A DNA stretch of 64,000 bases from Roseiarcus fermentans (GTDB lineage: Bacteria; Pseudomonadota; Alphaproteobacteria; Rhizobiales; Beijerinckiaceae): contig NZ_QNRK01000028.1 of assembly GCF_003315135.1 (NCBI RefSeq), positions 1-64,000 of the forward strand, written 5' to 3'. Both the position numbers and the translations under genes were made by a program. The notes beneath the pieces were generated by a model, which saw nothing but the letters and a program-made list of their open reading frames with translations, did not search any database and was not told the origin of the DNA. This document shows, piece by piece, positions 16,404 through 25,432 of the stretch (positions are counted from its first letter, which is position 1; each line of letters starts with the position of its first letter).

Positions 16404-17576
16404 ATGAAATTGCTTGCGAAATGGTTGGTCGGAGCGGCTCTGGCCGCGGGGGCCGGAACTCTGCCGGGTCTCGCTGCGGCCGACGACGCCGCGGACATGA
16501 TGAAGTCGCGGCTCGGCACGATCAGCGCTGATCCTGTGATCGCGGAGGCCTTTGCGCGCGCCGCAAAGCCGGTCACGCCGGAGATCCGGGCCAAGGCGCT
16601 GGAGTGCTGGAACAACAACGGCTGCGATACGGGCACTGGCGGCAAGATCAAGGTCGCCTACGCCGACGGATTCGGCGAGAACGTCTGGCGTCGCGTGACC
16701 GCGATGGAATTCATCGAACAGGCTCTGACCTATCCGGAGATCGGCCACATCCAATATTCGTCGGCGCGGGGGGACGCTTCGAAGGCGATCGCTGACATTC
16801 AGGCGTTTACCGCCCAGGGCGTCGATGTCATCGTCGTGTTTGCGGACCACGGCAAGGCGCTGGGGCCGGCTATCCGGGAGGCGAAGGACGCCGGCATCGA
16901 GGTCGTGCTGCACAACGGCACCGAGGCCGGAACGTCAGGCAAAGACTATCTCTCCAACGTCGCCGAGAACATCTGCCAGATGGGCAAGGAGTTCGTGAAG
17001 GCCGTGCTCGTCGGCAATCCGAACGCCAAATCGATCGTCGCGCTCGGGGGCACCCCCGGCAACCCGCTCAGCGCCTCCTGGCAGGAATGCGCGGAGAAGG
17101 AGGCTGCCGAACACCCCGGCGTCAAGATTGTCGGCAAGTTCGACACGAATTGGACTCAGGAAGGCACGTTCAACGCGGTCTCGGCGGCGCTGTCGCAGTT
17201 CGGCAAGGTCGACGGCTACATATACGAATATGCGGACGGCTTCCGCGGCGGGGTCCGTGCTTATGAAACGGAAAAGAAGCCCGAGGATTTCGTCGTTGCG
17301 CTGCGTACCGACGAGCAGGGTCTGTTTTGCGACTGGGAGGCCGCCGACCACGACGCCTTCAAGGTCTATTACTCGTCAGGTCAGAATTATCAGGCGAGAA
17401 TTGCGCTGACCGCCGCGATGATGGGCAAGGAGGGCAAGACCGTTCCCGCCAAGATCGATGTCCCCTTCTCGATGAAACCCGTCCATAAGGGCATGTGCAA
17501 CAAGGCGCTGCCGATGGAGATCTCCGTCTCGTCGCTCGTCGACCGCGACACGCTCGTGAAGATGTTCAGCAAATAG
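16404..17576 (+). CDS. Sugar-type (CUT2) ABC transporter substrate-binding protein, system 1
   Basis: 390 aa with a clear signal peptide (MKLLAKWLVGAALAAGAGTL, cleavage near LAAA). It has the periplasmic-binding-protein I fold: VAYADGFGENVWRR at the first strand, DIQAFTAQGVDVIVVF typical of RbsB/XylF-like proteins, and VALGGTPGNPLSASWQ. Four cysteines in the mature chain suggest disulphides. It resembles the system 4 binding protein in this window more than those of systems 2 and 3 (shared GFG-N-WRR and GGTPGN motifs). The first gene of an operon with the fused transporter and a second permease, it is preceded by operator A. The ligand is unknown. Confidence 0.88.
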   Translation: MKLLAKWLVGAALAAGAGTLPGLAAADDAADMMKSRLGTISADPVIAEAFARAAKPVTPEIRAKALECWNNNGCDTGTGGKIKVAYADGFGENVWRRVTAMEFIEQALTYPEIGHIQYSSARGDASKAIADIQAFTAQGVDVIVVFADHGKALGPAIREAKDAGIEVVLHNGTEAGTSGKDYLSNVAENICQMGKEFVKAVLVGNPNAKSIVALGGTPGNPLSASWQECAEKEAAEHPGVKIVGKFDTNWTQEGTFNAVSAALSQFGKVDGYIYEYADGFRGGVRAYETEKKPEDFVVALRTDEQGLFCDWEAADHDAFKVYYSSGQNYQARIALTAAMMGKEGKTVPAKIDVPFSMKPVHKGMCNKALPMEISVSSLVDRDTLVKMFSK

Positions 17577-17590
17577 AATTCCACAGCAAA

Positions 17591-17618
17591 GTCGATGACC
17601 GGTCCGCCGGTCATCGAC
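17591..17618 (+). promoter_or_regulatory. Intercistronic hairpin after binding-protein gene 1
   Basis: A perfect 12-bp stem (17591-17602 with 17607-17618), loop TCCG, no T run after it. It lies between the binding-protein and transporter genes. Such hairpins commonly protect the upstream message from 3' decay so that binding protein outnumbers membrane components. Confidence 0.65.
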
Positions 17619-17639
17619 GCACGGTGAGGGAGGGCGGCG

Positions 17640-20195
17640 GTGTCGGAACTCGTGCTCCGTATCGAAGACGTGTCGAAGACATATCCCGGCGTTCTGGCGC
17701 TGGACCGGTTCAGCATCGATTGCCGGGCGGGAGAGGTTCACGCGATCCTGGGCGAAAACGGATCGGGCAAGACCACGCTGATGAAGATCGCCAGCGGGAC
17801 GATTGCGCCGGACGGCGGCGTCGTCGAGATCAACGGGGCGAAGCTCGCCTCCGTCGATCCGCGTCTCGCCCGCCGGCTCGGTCTTGCGACCGTTTATCAG
17901 GATGATTCGCTCATCCGGGAATTGTCGGTCGCGCAGAATCTGTTTCTCGCCGCCCCCCCGGAGTCGGTCGCCTTCGGCGCAATGGTTCCCTGGGCGCGCG
18001 ATCAACTGGCGCGCTTCGGCGTGCAAACCGATCCGACAGCCGCAGTTGGATCCTTGTCGCCGGCGCAGCGGCAATTCATCGAAATCGTGAAGGCGCTGCT
18101 CTCCGATCCGAAGGTCCTGCTGCTCGACGAGCCGACCTCGACGTTGGACATGGATGGGGTGCGAAAACTCACCGACCTCATCCACAAACTGACCGCGGGA
18201 GGCGCCGGCATCGTCTATGTCAGCCACCGGCTGCCCGAGATTCTCGAACTTGCGCAGCGCGTCACGATCCTGCGCGACGGCGTGCATCGAGGCACCTTTC
18301 CGATCACGGCCGAGGTTTCCGAGCACGACCTCGTCTCGCTCATGGTCGGTCGGGACATCGGCAGCGAATACCCGCCGAAGCCCGCGACGCTGTCCGACCG
18401 CGTCGTGCTCTCGGTACGCGGCCTTTCCGGCGATCTTTTCTCCGATGTGTCCTTCGACGCGCACGCGGGCGAAATCGTCGGCTTCGCGGGCGCCGAAGGC
18501 AACGGTCAGCGTGAAGCCCTGCGCGCGATTGTCGGCCTCGAGGACGCGCAGGGGGCGATTGTTTGTCACGGAGCCGCCGTCGACGCGTCCGCGCCGAGAT
18601 CGGCGCTGGAGAGCGGGATCGTCTTCTTGAGCGCGGACCGGCCGGGCGAAGCGGTGTTCCCCGATCTCGGCGTCCAAAAAAACATGACGCTTTCGCGTCT
18701 CTCGGACTTCGCGCGCCTTGGATTTCTGTCGGGCTCCAACGAACGCGCCGCGGCCCGACTCATGAAGGCCGATTTCACCGTGGTCACCGCAAGTCTCGAC
18801 AAGCCGATCAGCGGGCTTTCGGGCGGCAACCAACAGAAGGCCGTCCTCGCGCGCAGCTTTCGGGCCGGCGCTAAGGCCGTGCTGATCGACGAACCGACTC
18901 AAGGCGTGGACGCCGGCGCGCGGTTCGAGATCTATAAGGCGGTGCGCGAAAACATCAGCGGGAGCGGCGCCTGTGTCGTCAATTCGTCCGACGCGCAGGA
19001 ACTCGCTGGCATCTGCGACAGGGTCCTGGTCTTTTCTCGCGGAAGAATCGTTCGCGAACTCAGGGGAGACGACGTCAACGAGGAGCGCATCGTCGCGAGT
19101 TTCCTCACCGTGCGCGACGCCAAGACCTTGAAGGAGCGATCAGAGCCGGCGGCGTTCTCGCGAATTCTTTCCGGCCTGATCCGCTACTTCGTTCACGGAA
19201 GCGAAACGTGGTGGATGCCGCTCGCATTCCTCGCCGCGTTGACGGCCCTCGTCGTCCTGTACGCCGCGTCGAAGAGCGACGTCTTTCTCCGCCCGATCAA
19301 CCTTCGCCATATGTTGCAGTCCACGGCGCCGGCGGCGCTGGTTGCAATGGCCCAACTGAACGTGCTCCTGGTGCGCGGTCTCGACGTTTCGGTGGGCTCG
19401 CTGATGAGCCTTACCGTGGTCGCAGCATCGTTCCTGATCGCGTCCGACGTTCCGCTGCTCATGGCGATCCTCGGAACGCTCGGGTGCCTCGCCATCGGCG
19501 CCGTCGTGGGGTTGGCGAACGGATCGCTCGTCCGGTACGCGAAGATCAATGCGGTCATCACCACGATCGCGATGCTCAGCGTCTTGCAGGGCGTCGCGCT
19601 GATCGGTCGGCCCATTCCGGATGGCGCGATCGATTCCGGATTCAGCGAGCTTCTGAAGCGACATGTCGGATTTGCGCCAGTCTGGACCGCCGCGCTGATC
19701 GTGCTCGCGATTCTCGGCGATCTCTGGCTCCATCGCTCGCGCGCCGGCCTCGAAGTCAAGGCGACGGGGTTCCGCGAGGAGGCCGCGCGGCGCAACGGCG
19801 TCGCCGTCGGCTTCGTTCAGGTGCGCGCCTATGTCGCCGCTTCGGTGATGGCCGCGGCCGCCGGTCTCTTCCTCGGCGCCGAGGTCGGAGTCGGTCATCC
19901 GACCGTCGGCGAAAACTTTCCGCTGATGAGCATCGCGGCGGCGGTCCTCGGCGGAGCGGCGCTCGGCGGCGGCCGTGGGTCGTATACCGGCGCCTTCTTC
20001 GGCGCCTTCTTTTTCACGCTGATGATCAACGTCATTTCGATCCTCGGCCTCAGCGCCGCGGTCGGCGTGATCGCAAGCGGCGCGATGACTTTGATGGCGA
20101 TCTTCTTCTACTCCGGGTTGGCGGAGGTCGACCGCTTGCTGCGCAGACTCTTTGCGCAGAGGCGACAACCGGTCGTGTCGACCCCTGCGGAGTAG
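17640..20195 (+). CDS. Fused CUT2 ABC transporter: two ATPase domains plus permease, system 1
   Basis: 851 aa. NBD1 (residues 1-240) has Walker A GENGSGKTT and Walker B LLLDEPTS. NBD2 (about 250-490) has a degenerate Walker A region (GAEGNGQRE) with signature LSGGNQQK and Walker B IDEPTQGVD, as in RbsA. From about residue 515 an RbsC-like permease follows, with helices through FLAALTALVVLYAAS and the GLDVSVGSLMSLT motif. RbsA and RbsC are normally separate proteins, so this is a natural fusion. GTG start at 17640 behind a GAGGGAGG ribosome site. A separate permease follows 4 bp later and may complete a heterodimeric channel. Confidence 0.88.
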   Translation: MSELVLRIEDVSKTYPGVLALDRFSIDCRAGEVHAILGENGSGKTTLMKIASGTIAPDGGVVEINGAKLASVDPRLARRLGLATVYQDDSLIRELSVAQNLFLAAPPESVAFGAMVPWARDQLARFGVQTDPTAAVGSLSPAQRQFIEIVKALLSDPKVLLLDEPTSTLDMDGVRKLTDLIHKLTAGGAGIVYVSHRLPEILELAQRVTILRDGVHRGTFPITAEVSEHDLVSLMVGRDIGSEYPPKPATLSDRVVLSVRGLSGDLFSDVSFDAHAGEIVGFAGAEGNGQREALRAIVGLEDAQGAIVCHGAAVDASAPRSALESGIVFLSADRPGEAVFPDLGVQKNMTLSRLSDFARLGFLSGSNERAAARLMKADFTVVTASLDKPISGLSGGNQQKAVLARSFRAGAKAVLIDEPTQGVDAGARFEIYKAVRENISGSGACVVNSSDAQELAGICDRVLVFSRGRIVRELRGDDVNEERIVASFLTVRDAKTLKERSEPAAFSRILSGLIRYFVHGSETWWMPLAFLAALTALVVLYAASKSDVFLRPINLRHMLQSTAPAALVAMAQLNVLLVRGLDVSVGSLMSLTVVAASFLIASDVPLLMAILGTLGCLAIGAVVGLANGSLVRYAKINAVITTIAMLSVLQGVALIGRPIPDGAIDSGFSELLKRHVGFAPVWTAALIVLAILGDLWLHRSRAGLEVKATGFREEAARRNGVAVGFVQVRAYVAASVMAAAAGLFLGAEVGVGHPTVGENFPLMSIAAAVLGGAALGGGRGSYTGAFFGAFFFTLMINVISILGLSAAVGVIASGAMTLMAIFFYSGLAEVDRLLRRLFAQRRQPVVSTPAE

Positions 20196-20199
20196 ATCG

Positions 20200-21249
20200 A
20201 TGTCGGACCGCTATTTTGGAACCCGAACCCTGAAGGGCGACATGACCAACGTCGGCGCCGAATTGCAAGCCAACCCTCAGAGCCCCGCGGCGAAACCGCA
20301 TGACAGGGCGCAGATCCCGATGCGCTTCGTCGCAATCTGGATCGGGCTCGGCGCGCTCATGCTCCTCAGTCGCATCTTCGTGCCGCCGAGCGTCGAATTT
20401 TCGACGCTGATGTCGGTCCTGCCCTTCGCCGCCTTTCTCACCTGCGTGACGATGGGCCAGACGCTGGTGCTGATGGGCCGCGGCATCGATCTTTCGCCGC
20501 CGGCGATCATCTCCCTGACCAGCACGACCTTGCTCGGGGTTTCCGGCGGTCATGACGACCGCATGTGGCTGGCCATCGGCGTGGCCTTGCTGGCGGCGGT
20601 TGCGGTCGGGCTTGTCAACGGCGTCCTGGTGGCCCTGGTCAAGCTCAACGCGCTGATCGTGACGCTCTCCACAGGCGCGATCGTTTCCGGCGTCACGCTC
20701 TGGTATCGCCAGAGCCTCGCCGCGGAATCCAAGGTTCCCGGCGCGCTCGCGAATTTCGGCGGCGCGCGGTTTATCGGGATTCCCACCTCGTTTTGGATCG
20801 TGGCGGCGTTGGCGGTCGTCATCGCGGTCATGATGAAGAAGACGGTCGTCGGGCGACGTTTCGAGGCGGTCGGCGCCAACCCTCGCGCAGCCTACGCCAC
20901 GGGCGTCGAGATCATCCGCTATCAAGCGGGCAGCTTTGTCGTCGCCGCGCTGCTCTATGGCGTGGCCGCGATCTTGCTTTCGGCCTTCATCCGAAATCCG
21001 ACGCTGGAAGTGGGCGCGCCCTATTTGCTCAGCCCGATCGCCGCCGCGGTGCTCGGCGGCACAGCGATCGCGGGCGGCATCGGGAACATGTTCGCCGTGG
21101 CCGGCGCCTCGCTGTTTCTGATCCAGCTCGACCACTCGCTCAAGATGCTCGGCCTCGCGACCTCGTATCAGCTCGTGATCCAGGGCGTCGCGATTGCGTT
21201 CGGGATGTGGCTGTCGGAAGCGACCGGCCGGGTCGGGCGGCGCTATTGA
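20200..21249 (+). CDS. CUT2 ABC transporter permease, system 1
   Basis: 349 aa, RbsC-family inner-membrane permease with about ten helices. The conserved GQTLVLMGRGIDLSPPAIISL, GRRFEAVGANPRAAYATGV and AVLGGTAIAGGIGN segments are present. It starts at ATG 20200, 4 bp after the stop of the fused transporter, so it is translationally linked. With the permease half of the fusion it probably forms a heterodimeric pore. Residues 1-45 form a hydrophilic N-terminal extension. The substrate is unknown. Confidence 0.88.
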   Translation: MSDRYFGTRTLKGDMTNVGAELQANPQSPAAKPHDRAQIPMRFVAIWIGLGALMLLSRIFVPPSVEFSTLMSVLPFAAFLTCVTMGQTLVLMGRGIDLSPPAIISLTSTTLLGVSGGHDDRMWLAIGVALLAAVAVGLVNGVLVALVKLNALIVTLSTGAIVSGVTLWYRQSLAAESKVPGALANFGGARFIGIPTSFWIVAALAVVIAVMMKKTVVGRRFEAVGANPRAAYATGVEIIRYQAGSFVVAALLYGVAAILLSAFIRNPTLEVGAPYLLSPIAAAVLGGTAIAGGIGNMFAVAGASLFLIQLDHSLKMLGLATSYQLVIQGVAIAFGMWLSEATGRVGRRY

Positions 21250-21319
21250 CGCCGCCCGGGATCGACCACCGCTGCGCGACGGCGAGAGACCGTCGGTCTA
21301 AACCTGAGGAGGACCCGCC

Positions 21320-22387
21320 GTGGAGATCAGAGCGCTCATTGTTGGAGTGACCGGAATTGCGGGGAGAGGCGCGTCGCAGGCCCTGCTGGACGTGGGTGCG
21401 ACTGTTTACGGACTCTCGCGTCACGGCGAGGGCGTCGTCGACGGCGCGCGCCATATTCGCGCGGACGTGTTGGATGCAAATTCGCTGGAGAGGGCGCTGT
21501 CAGGGCTCGAGCCGACCCATGTCTTTCTGACGACCTGGATACGGCGCGCGACCGAGCAGGAGAATATCGAGACCAACGCCGGGATCGTTCGGCGCACGCT
21601 CGAAGTCGCGAGTCGAGAGAACAGCGTTCAGCACGTCGCGCTCGTCACAGGCCTCAAACATTATCTCGGCCCGTTCGAATCGTACGCACGCACCGGAACT
21701 CTGCCCTTGACGCCAGTGCGCGAGGAGCAGCCCCGGCTCCCGACGCCGAATTTCTACTACGCACAGGAAGACGAGCTCTTTGCGGCCGCAGAGCGTTACA
21801 GATTCACCTGGAGCGTTCACCGGCCGCATACGATCATCGGCAAGGCGATCGGCAATGCGATGAACATGGGTACGACGCTCGCCGCCTACGCCTCGATCTG
21901 CAAGGAGACCGGACGGCCGTTCAAGTTCCCGGGTAGCGCGGCGCAGTGGAATGGCCTGACCGACATGACCGACGCGCGCGTTCTCGGCAAGCATCTCGTC
22001 TGGGCGAGCACTGAGGATCGAGCCAAGAACGACGCCTACAATATCGTCAACGGCGATGTGTTTCGGTGGAGCTGGATGTGGCCGCGCATCGCCGACTGGT
22101 TTGGGGTGCGTTGGACCGGTTTCGAAACGGAGCCCGCCCCGCTCGAAGCGCAGATGCAGGATTGCAGACCGATCTGGAAAGCGATGGCGGCCAAATACGG
22201 CCTGGTCGAAGCGGAACTCGATCGGGTCGCTTCGCCCTGGCACACCGACCTCGATCTCGGTCGCCCGCTCGAGGTGGTGACCGACATGGCCCTCAGCCGC
22301 AAACGCGGCTTCCTCGAATACCAAAGCACTGAGGAGTCGTTCCGCGATCTGTTTTCGCGGCTGCGAGAGGACCGTGTGATTCCGTAA
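21320..22387 (+). CDS. PRISE-type enone reductase (progesterone 5-beta-reductase/iridoid synthase-like SDR)
   Basis: 355 aa, an atypical SDR. Diagnostic PRISE motifs are present: GVTGIAGRG for the cofactor, TGLKHYLGPFE (K113) in place of the SDR catalytic segment, NFYYAQEDEL (Tyr146/147), SVHRPHTIIG, and FPGSAAQWNGLTDMTDA with NIVNGDVFRW at the end. Characterised relatives reduce C=C bonds of alpha,beta-unsaturated ketones or dialdehydes with NADPH. GTG start behind a strong GAGGAGG. It is the last gene of the operon led by binding protein 1, so it probably acts early on the imported compound, perhaps producing the saturated ketone for the BVMO. Substrate unknown. Confidence 0.85.
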   Translation: MEIRALIVGVTGIAGRGASQALLDVGATVYGLSRHGEGVVDGARHIRADVLDANSLERALSGLEPTHVFLTTWIRRATEQENIETNAGIVRRTLEVASRENSVQHVALVTGLKHYLGPFESYARTGTLPLTPVREEQPRLPTPNFYYAQEDELFAAAERYRFTWSVHRPHTIIGKAIGNAMNMGTTLAAYASICKETGRPFKFPGSAAQWNGLTDMTDARVLGKHLVWASTEDRAKNDAYNIVNGDVFRWSWMWPRIADWFGVRWTGFETEPAPLEAQMQDCRPIWKAMAAKYGLVEAELDRVASPWHTDLDLGRPLEVVTDMALSRKRGFLEYQSTEESFRDLFSRLREDRVIP

Positions 22388-22576
22388 CGCCAGGCTCTAC
22401 TGAAGCCGGCTTGCGAGCGGCCGCCGGAAGGCTGCGCTCGAGGGTGCAATTCGGGAACGCCGTGCTGCCGATGCAGCTCGGCGGCGGCGACGCGGGCGTC
22501 GGAGACAATATCCCGGGTCGAGCAGAAGCAATTCGTCCATCGACAGGTCCCCCGCTTTTTCGCTGACGCCGCGCGT

Positions 22577-23434
22577 TCATCCCACCCTGGCGGGTTGCGC
22601 CTGCGCGATTGGCCTCAGGCCGAGAATCGCGCGCGCCTCAGCCGGAGTGGCGACCGGGCGATCGTGATTGTGGCAGAGTTCGACGACACGTTTCACCAGG
22701 GCGGCGTTGGAGGGCGCAAGCGTGTTTCGATCGAGACGAACATTGTCCTCGAGTCCGGTCCTCGCATGGCCCCCCGCCGCCACGACCCATTCGTTCAGAA
22801 CGATCTGGTTGGCGCCGATGCCGGCGGCGCACCACTCCGCGCCCGGCATCAGGCGCTTCGTCGTCTCGATGTAGAAGTCGAAGACGGCGCGGTCGGCCGG
22901 CATGGCGTTTTTGACGCCCATAACGAACTGAACATAGACGTTTCCCGGAATGCGGCCGTCGGCGTTCATCTCCGCGGCTTTGAAAATATGGCTGAGATCG
23001 AAGGCTTCGATTTCGGGCTTGACCGCGTGGGCGCGCATCTCCCCAGCCAGCCAGTCGACCAGATCCGGAGGGTTTTCGTAGACCCGGGTCGGAAAGTTGT
23101 TCGATCCGACGGCGAGCGAGGCCATGTCGGGCCGGAGCGACAGCATTCCACCGCGGTCTTTGCCGGACGCCGCGCGCCCGCCGGTCGAAAACTGGACGAC
23201 CATGCCGGGGCAATACTTCACGACGCCCTCCTTGAGCCGGGCGAAGCGCTCGGGGTCCGAGGTCGGGTTCTGGTCGGCGTCCCGAACATGGGCGTGAACG
23301 ATCGCGGCGCCGGCCTCGAAGGCGGCCTGCGCACTCTCAATTTGTTCGGCGACCGTCACCGGGACTGCCGGGTTGTCCGATTTGCGAGGCAGGGAGCCCG
23401 TGATCGCGACACAGATGATGCACGGTTTCGACAT
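22577..23434 (-). CDS. Beta-keto acid cleavage enzyme (BKACE, DUF849)
   Basis: 285 aa from ATG 23434, with GGGAG spaced ahead of it. Zinc ligands HAH (H47, H49) are followed by VRD, and the distal GGHARTGLEDN carries the Arg/Glu pair typical of Kce-like enzymes. The family transfers the acetoacetate part of a beta-keto acid to acetyl-CoA, giving acetoacetate (or a homologue) and a new acyl-CoA. In this cluster it could cleave the beta-keto acid at the end of the oxidative pathway. Divergent from an MBL hydrolase across operator B. The first annotated Met upstream (in the operator) is rejected because it precedes the motif-poor stretch overlapping the promoter. Confidence 0.87.
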   Translation of the reverse strand: MSKPCIICVAITGSLPRKSDNPAVPVTVAEQIESAQAAFEAGAAIVHAHVRDADQNPTSDPERFARLKEGVVKYCPGMVVQFSTGGRAASGKDRGGMLSLRPDMASLAVGSNNFPTRVYENPPDLVDWLAGEMRAHAVKPEIEAFDLSHIFKAAEMNADGRIPGNVYVQFVMGVKNAMPADRAVFDFYIETTKRLMPGAEWCAAGIGANQIVLNEWVVAAGGHARTGLEDNVRLDRNTLAPSNAALVKRVVELCHNHDRPVATPAEARAILGLRPIAQAQPARVG

Positions 23435-23467
23435 CGCGTTTCTCCCGAGGTCCAGGCCAGCAGGCCC

Positions 23468-23514
23468 TTGATCGATTTCAGTCTTATGGTAATACAGTAT
23501 TACGGCCATGACAA
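23468..23514. promoter_or_regulatory. Divergent promoters plus GntR-type operator site B
   Basis: Two overlapping inverted repeats: GTCTTATGGTAATAC (23481-23495, one mismatch to the site A type) and GTAATACAGTATTAC (23489-23503, perfect arms GTAATA/TATTAC). Plus strand: TTGATC (23468-23473), 16 bp, TAATAC (23490-23495). Minus strand: TTGTCA (23514-23509), 17 bp, TACCAT (23491-23486). The operator thus covers the core of both the BKACE and MBL promoters. Confidence 0.7.
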
Positions 23515-23580
23515 GCGCCAGGCCGAAGCGAAAGCGCGGCCGCGGCGTGACTGTGCGCGGCCCTCAGGAGGAAGAGTTCC

Positions 23581-24486
23581 ATGAGCGCACCCCTTCTCGG
23601 CACGCAAAACGCGGGATGGCATCGGTTCAAGATCGGCTCGCTCGAATGCACCGCCCTCTGGGACGGCTACATTCACCACGCCTACGACGGCCTGTTTCCC
23701 AACGGCGATCCGGCCGAGCTGCTGCGCCTGAAACAGGCGTATCGGCTTCCCCTCGACCACATTCCGATGGACCTCAATCCCGTTACGGTAAACACCGGCG
23801 AAAAGCTCTGCCTGATCGATACCGGGATGGGGCGCACGTCGACGATGTTCGGCGACAGGATGGGACGCCTGATGGAGAACCTGCACGCCGCCGGGATCAA
23901 ACCGGACGAGATCGATGCGGTCTTGATGACCCACCTCCATCCCGACCATTGCTTCGGCCTCATCGACCCGGATGGCGCGCCGGCTTTTCCGAACGCCGAA
24001 CTGTATTGCACCGAAACCGACTGGGCCGAGTGGACCAACGAGGACAATCTCAAGCGAAACGATTTTCGCGCCCCGTGGACGCAAGGCGCGCTCGCAGCGG
24101 TCGCGCCCTACCGCGGCCGCCTGACGCTGTTTCAGCCCGGCGCGACCTTGGCGCCGGGGCTTGCGACGTTTTCGGTGTCGGGGCACGCGGCGGGAATGGT
24201 CGCCTATATTTTCGAGAGCCAGGGACAGAAGATCGCCTTCACGGGCGACGTCTGCCACCATCAGGTGTTCGACCCGCATCACCCCGAATGGTTCTTCCAT
24301 ATGGACTACGACACCAACCCGCAGGAGGGTGCAAAAGCCAAGGCTGCGATCTTCGCGAAGGTCGTATCCGAAGGCATCCGGTATCACGGCTACCACTTCC
24401 CCTATCCGGGTCTGGGCGACATCGCTCGGGTCGAGGACGGCTCCTATCGCTTCCATGAGGAGGCGGCGAACCCGCGTCTGCTCTGA
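23581..24486 (+). CDS. MBL-fold metallo-hydrolase (candidate lactonase), first copy
   Basis: 301 aa. The metal motif THLHPDH (H118, H120, D122, H123) is complete, followed by the bridging His in VSGHAAG and Asp in FTGDVCHH. This arrangement is shared with AHL lactonases and related dinuclear-zinc hydrolases. No signal peptide, so cytosolic. Strong AGGAGG ribosome site at 23570. The gene is divergent from BKACE and close to a BVMO gene. Opening the lactone made by the BVMO is the obvious candidate role, but ester or thioester hydrolysis is equally compatible with the fold. Confidence 0.85.
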   Translation: MSAPLLGTQNAGWHRFKIGSLECTALWDGYIHHAYDGLFPNGDPAELLRLKQAYRLPLDHIPMDLNPVTVNTGEKLCLIDTGMGRTSTMFGDRMGRLMENLHAAGIKPDEIDAVLMTHLHPDHCFGLIDPDGAPAFPNAELYCTETDWAEWTNEDNLKRNDFRAPWTQGALAAVAPYRGRLTLFQPGATLAPGLATFSVSGHAAGMVAYIFESQGQKIAFTGDVCHHQVFDPHHPEWFFHMDYDTNPQEGAKAKAAIFAKVVSEGIRYHGYHFPYPGLGDIARVEDGSYRFHEEAANPRLL

Positions 24487-24646
24487 ACGACGACGCGCGC
24501 CCCGGCGTGGTCCTTCGCGGCCCCGGCCCCGGCCGGCGTCTCTCGCCGGGGGCGGCCTCCGCCGTTCGCGAAACGGCGGCCGCTCCGCGTCAAATCCTTC
24601 GCTCACGCTCGTGTCGCACCCGAGAGAGCAAAACGATCGGCGCGGT

Positions 24647-25360
24647 CTAACCGACGGTGACGCCGCCGCAGACGAACAGCGTCTGCCCCGTCACGAAGCT
24701 CGAATCGTCGCTGCAAAAGAAGCTGACCGCGTTGGCGACGTCCTGCGGAGTTCCCATTCGCTTGAGCGGGATCGAGGCGATCAGGTCCCTCGTGGACTGG
24801 GAGTCGGGCGAATTGTTCTGCCAGAAGGCGGTCGTGGCGATAGGGCCCGGCGCGACGCAATTGACGGTGATTCCGTCGCCCGCGAACTCGAGCGCCCAGG
24901 TGCGCGCCATGGCCTGAAGCGCGCCCTTGCTCGCGCTGTAGAGCGTGCGATTCAGCTTCCCCAGCGTGACGCGGCTCGTGTTCATCACGATGCGTCCACC
25001 GCCGAGCCGGCGCATCGCTGGAACGAGCGCCTTCGCCGCGACGAGCGCGGTGCGCGTGTTCAGATGCATGATGCGATCGAAATCGTCGACGTCGACCGCG
25101 TCGAAGGCGGCCGGCGCCACGATGCCGACGTTGTTGATCAGCGCCGTGACCGGATAGTCGGCGGCGATCTCGGCGAAAGCGGCTTCCGCGGCGGCGCGGT
25201 CCGAGAGGTCGACCTGCCGCGCATCGGCCCGCAGACTCTCGGCCTCGGGCTCGACAACGTCGAGAACGACAACGCGATAACCATCCTTTTGAAGGCGCTC
25301 GGCGATCGCTCCGCCGATGTTCCGCGCTCCGCCCGTAACGACCGCACATTTGTCCGACAT
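24647..25360 (-). CDS. SDR-family NAD(P)-dependent oxidoreductase, copy 1
   Basis: 237 aa, classical SDR. The cofactor motif is TGGARNIG, the structural motif is NNVG (Val replaces the usual Ala), and the active site is NTSR then YSASK. The C-terminal QTLFVCGGVTVG end is usual. Predicted to interconvert an alcohol and a ketone. It lies 72 bp downstream of BVMO 1 on the same strand and is probably co-transcribed from operator C. This is consistent with an alcohol dehydrogenase supplying the ketone to the monooxygenase. Confidence 0.87.
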   Translation of the reverse strand: MSDKCAVVTGGARNIGGAIAERLQKDGYRVVVLDVVEPEAESLRADARQVDLSDRAAAEAAFAEIAADYPVTALINNVGIVAPAAFDAVDVDDFDRIMHLNTRTALVAAKALVPAMRRLGGGRIVMNTSRVTLGKLNRTLYSASKGALQAMARTWALEFAGDGITVNCVAPGPIATTAFWQNNSPDSQSTRDLIASIPLKRMGTPQDVANAVSFFCSDDSSFVTGQTLFVCGGVTVG

Positions 25361-25432
25361 GCCGAAAAATCTCGCTCTGGTCTTTTCGTTCTCGATCAGG
25401 TCGGGCCGGCGCGAGGCCGGCCCGGCATCCGT

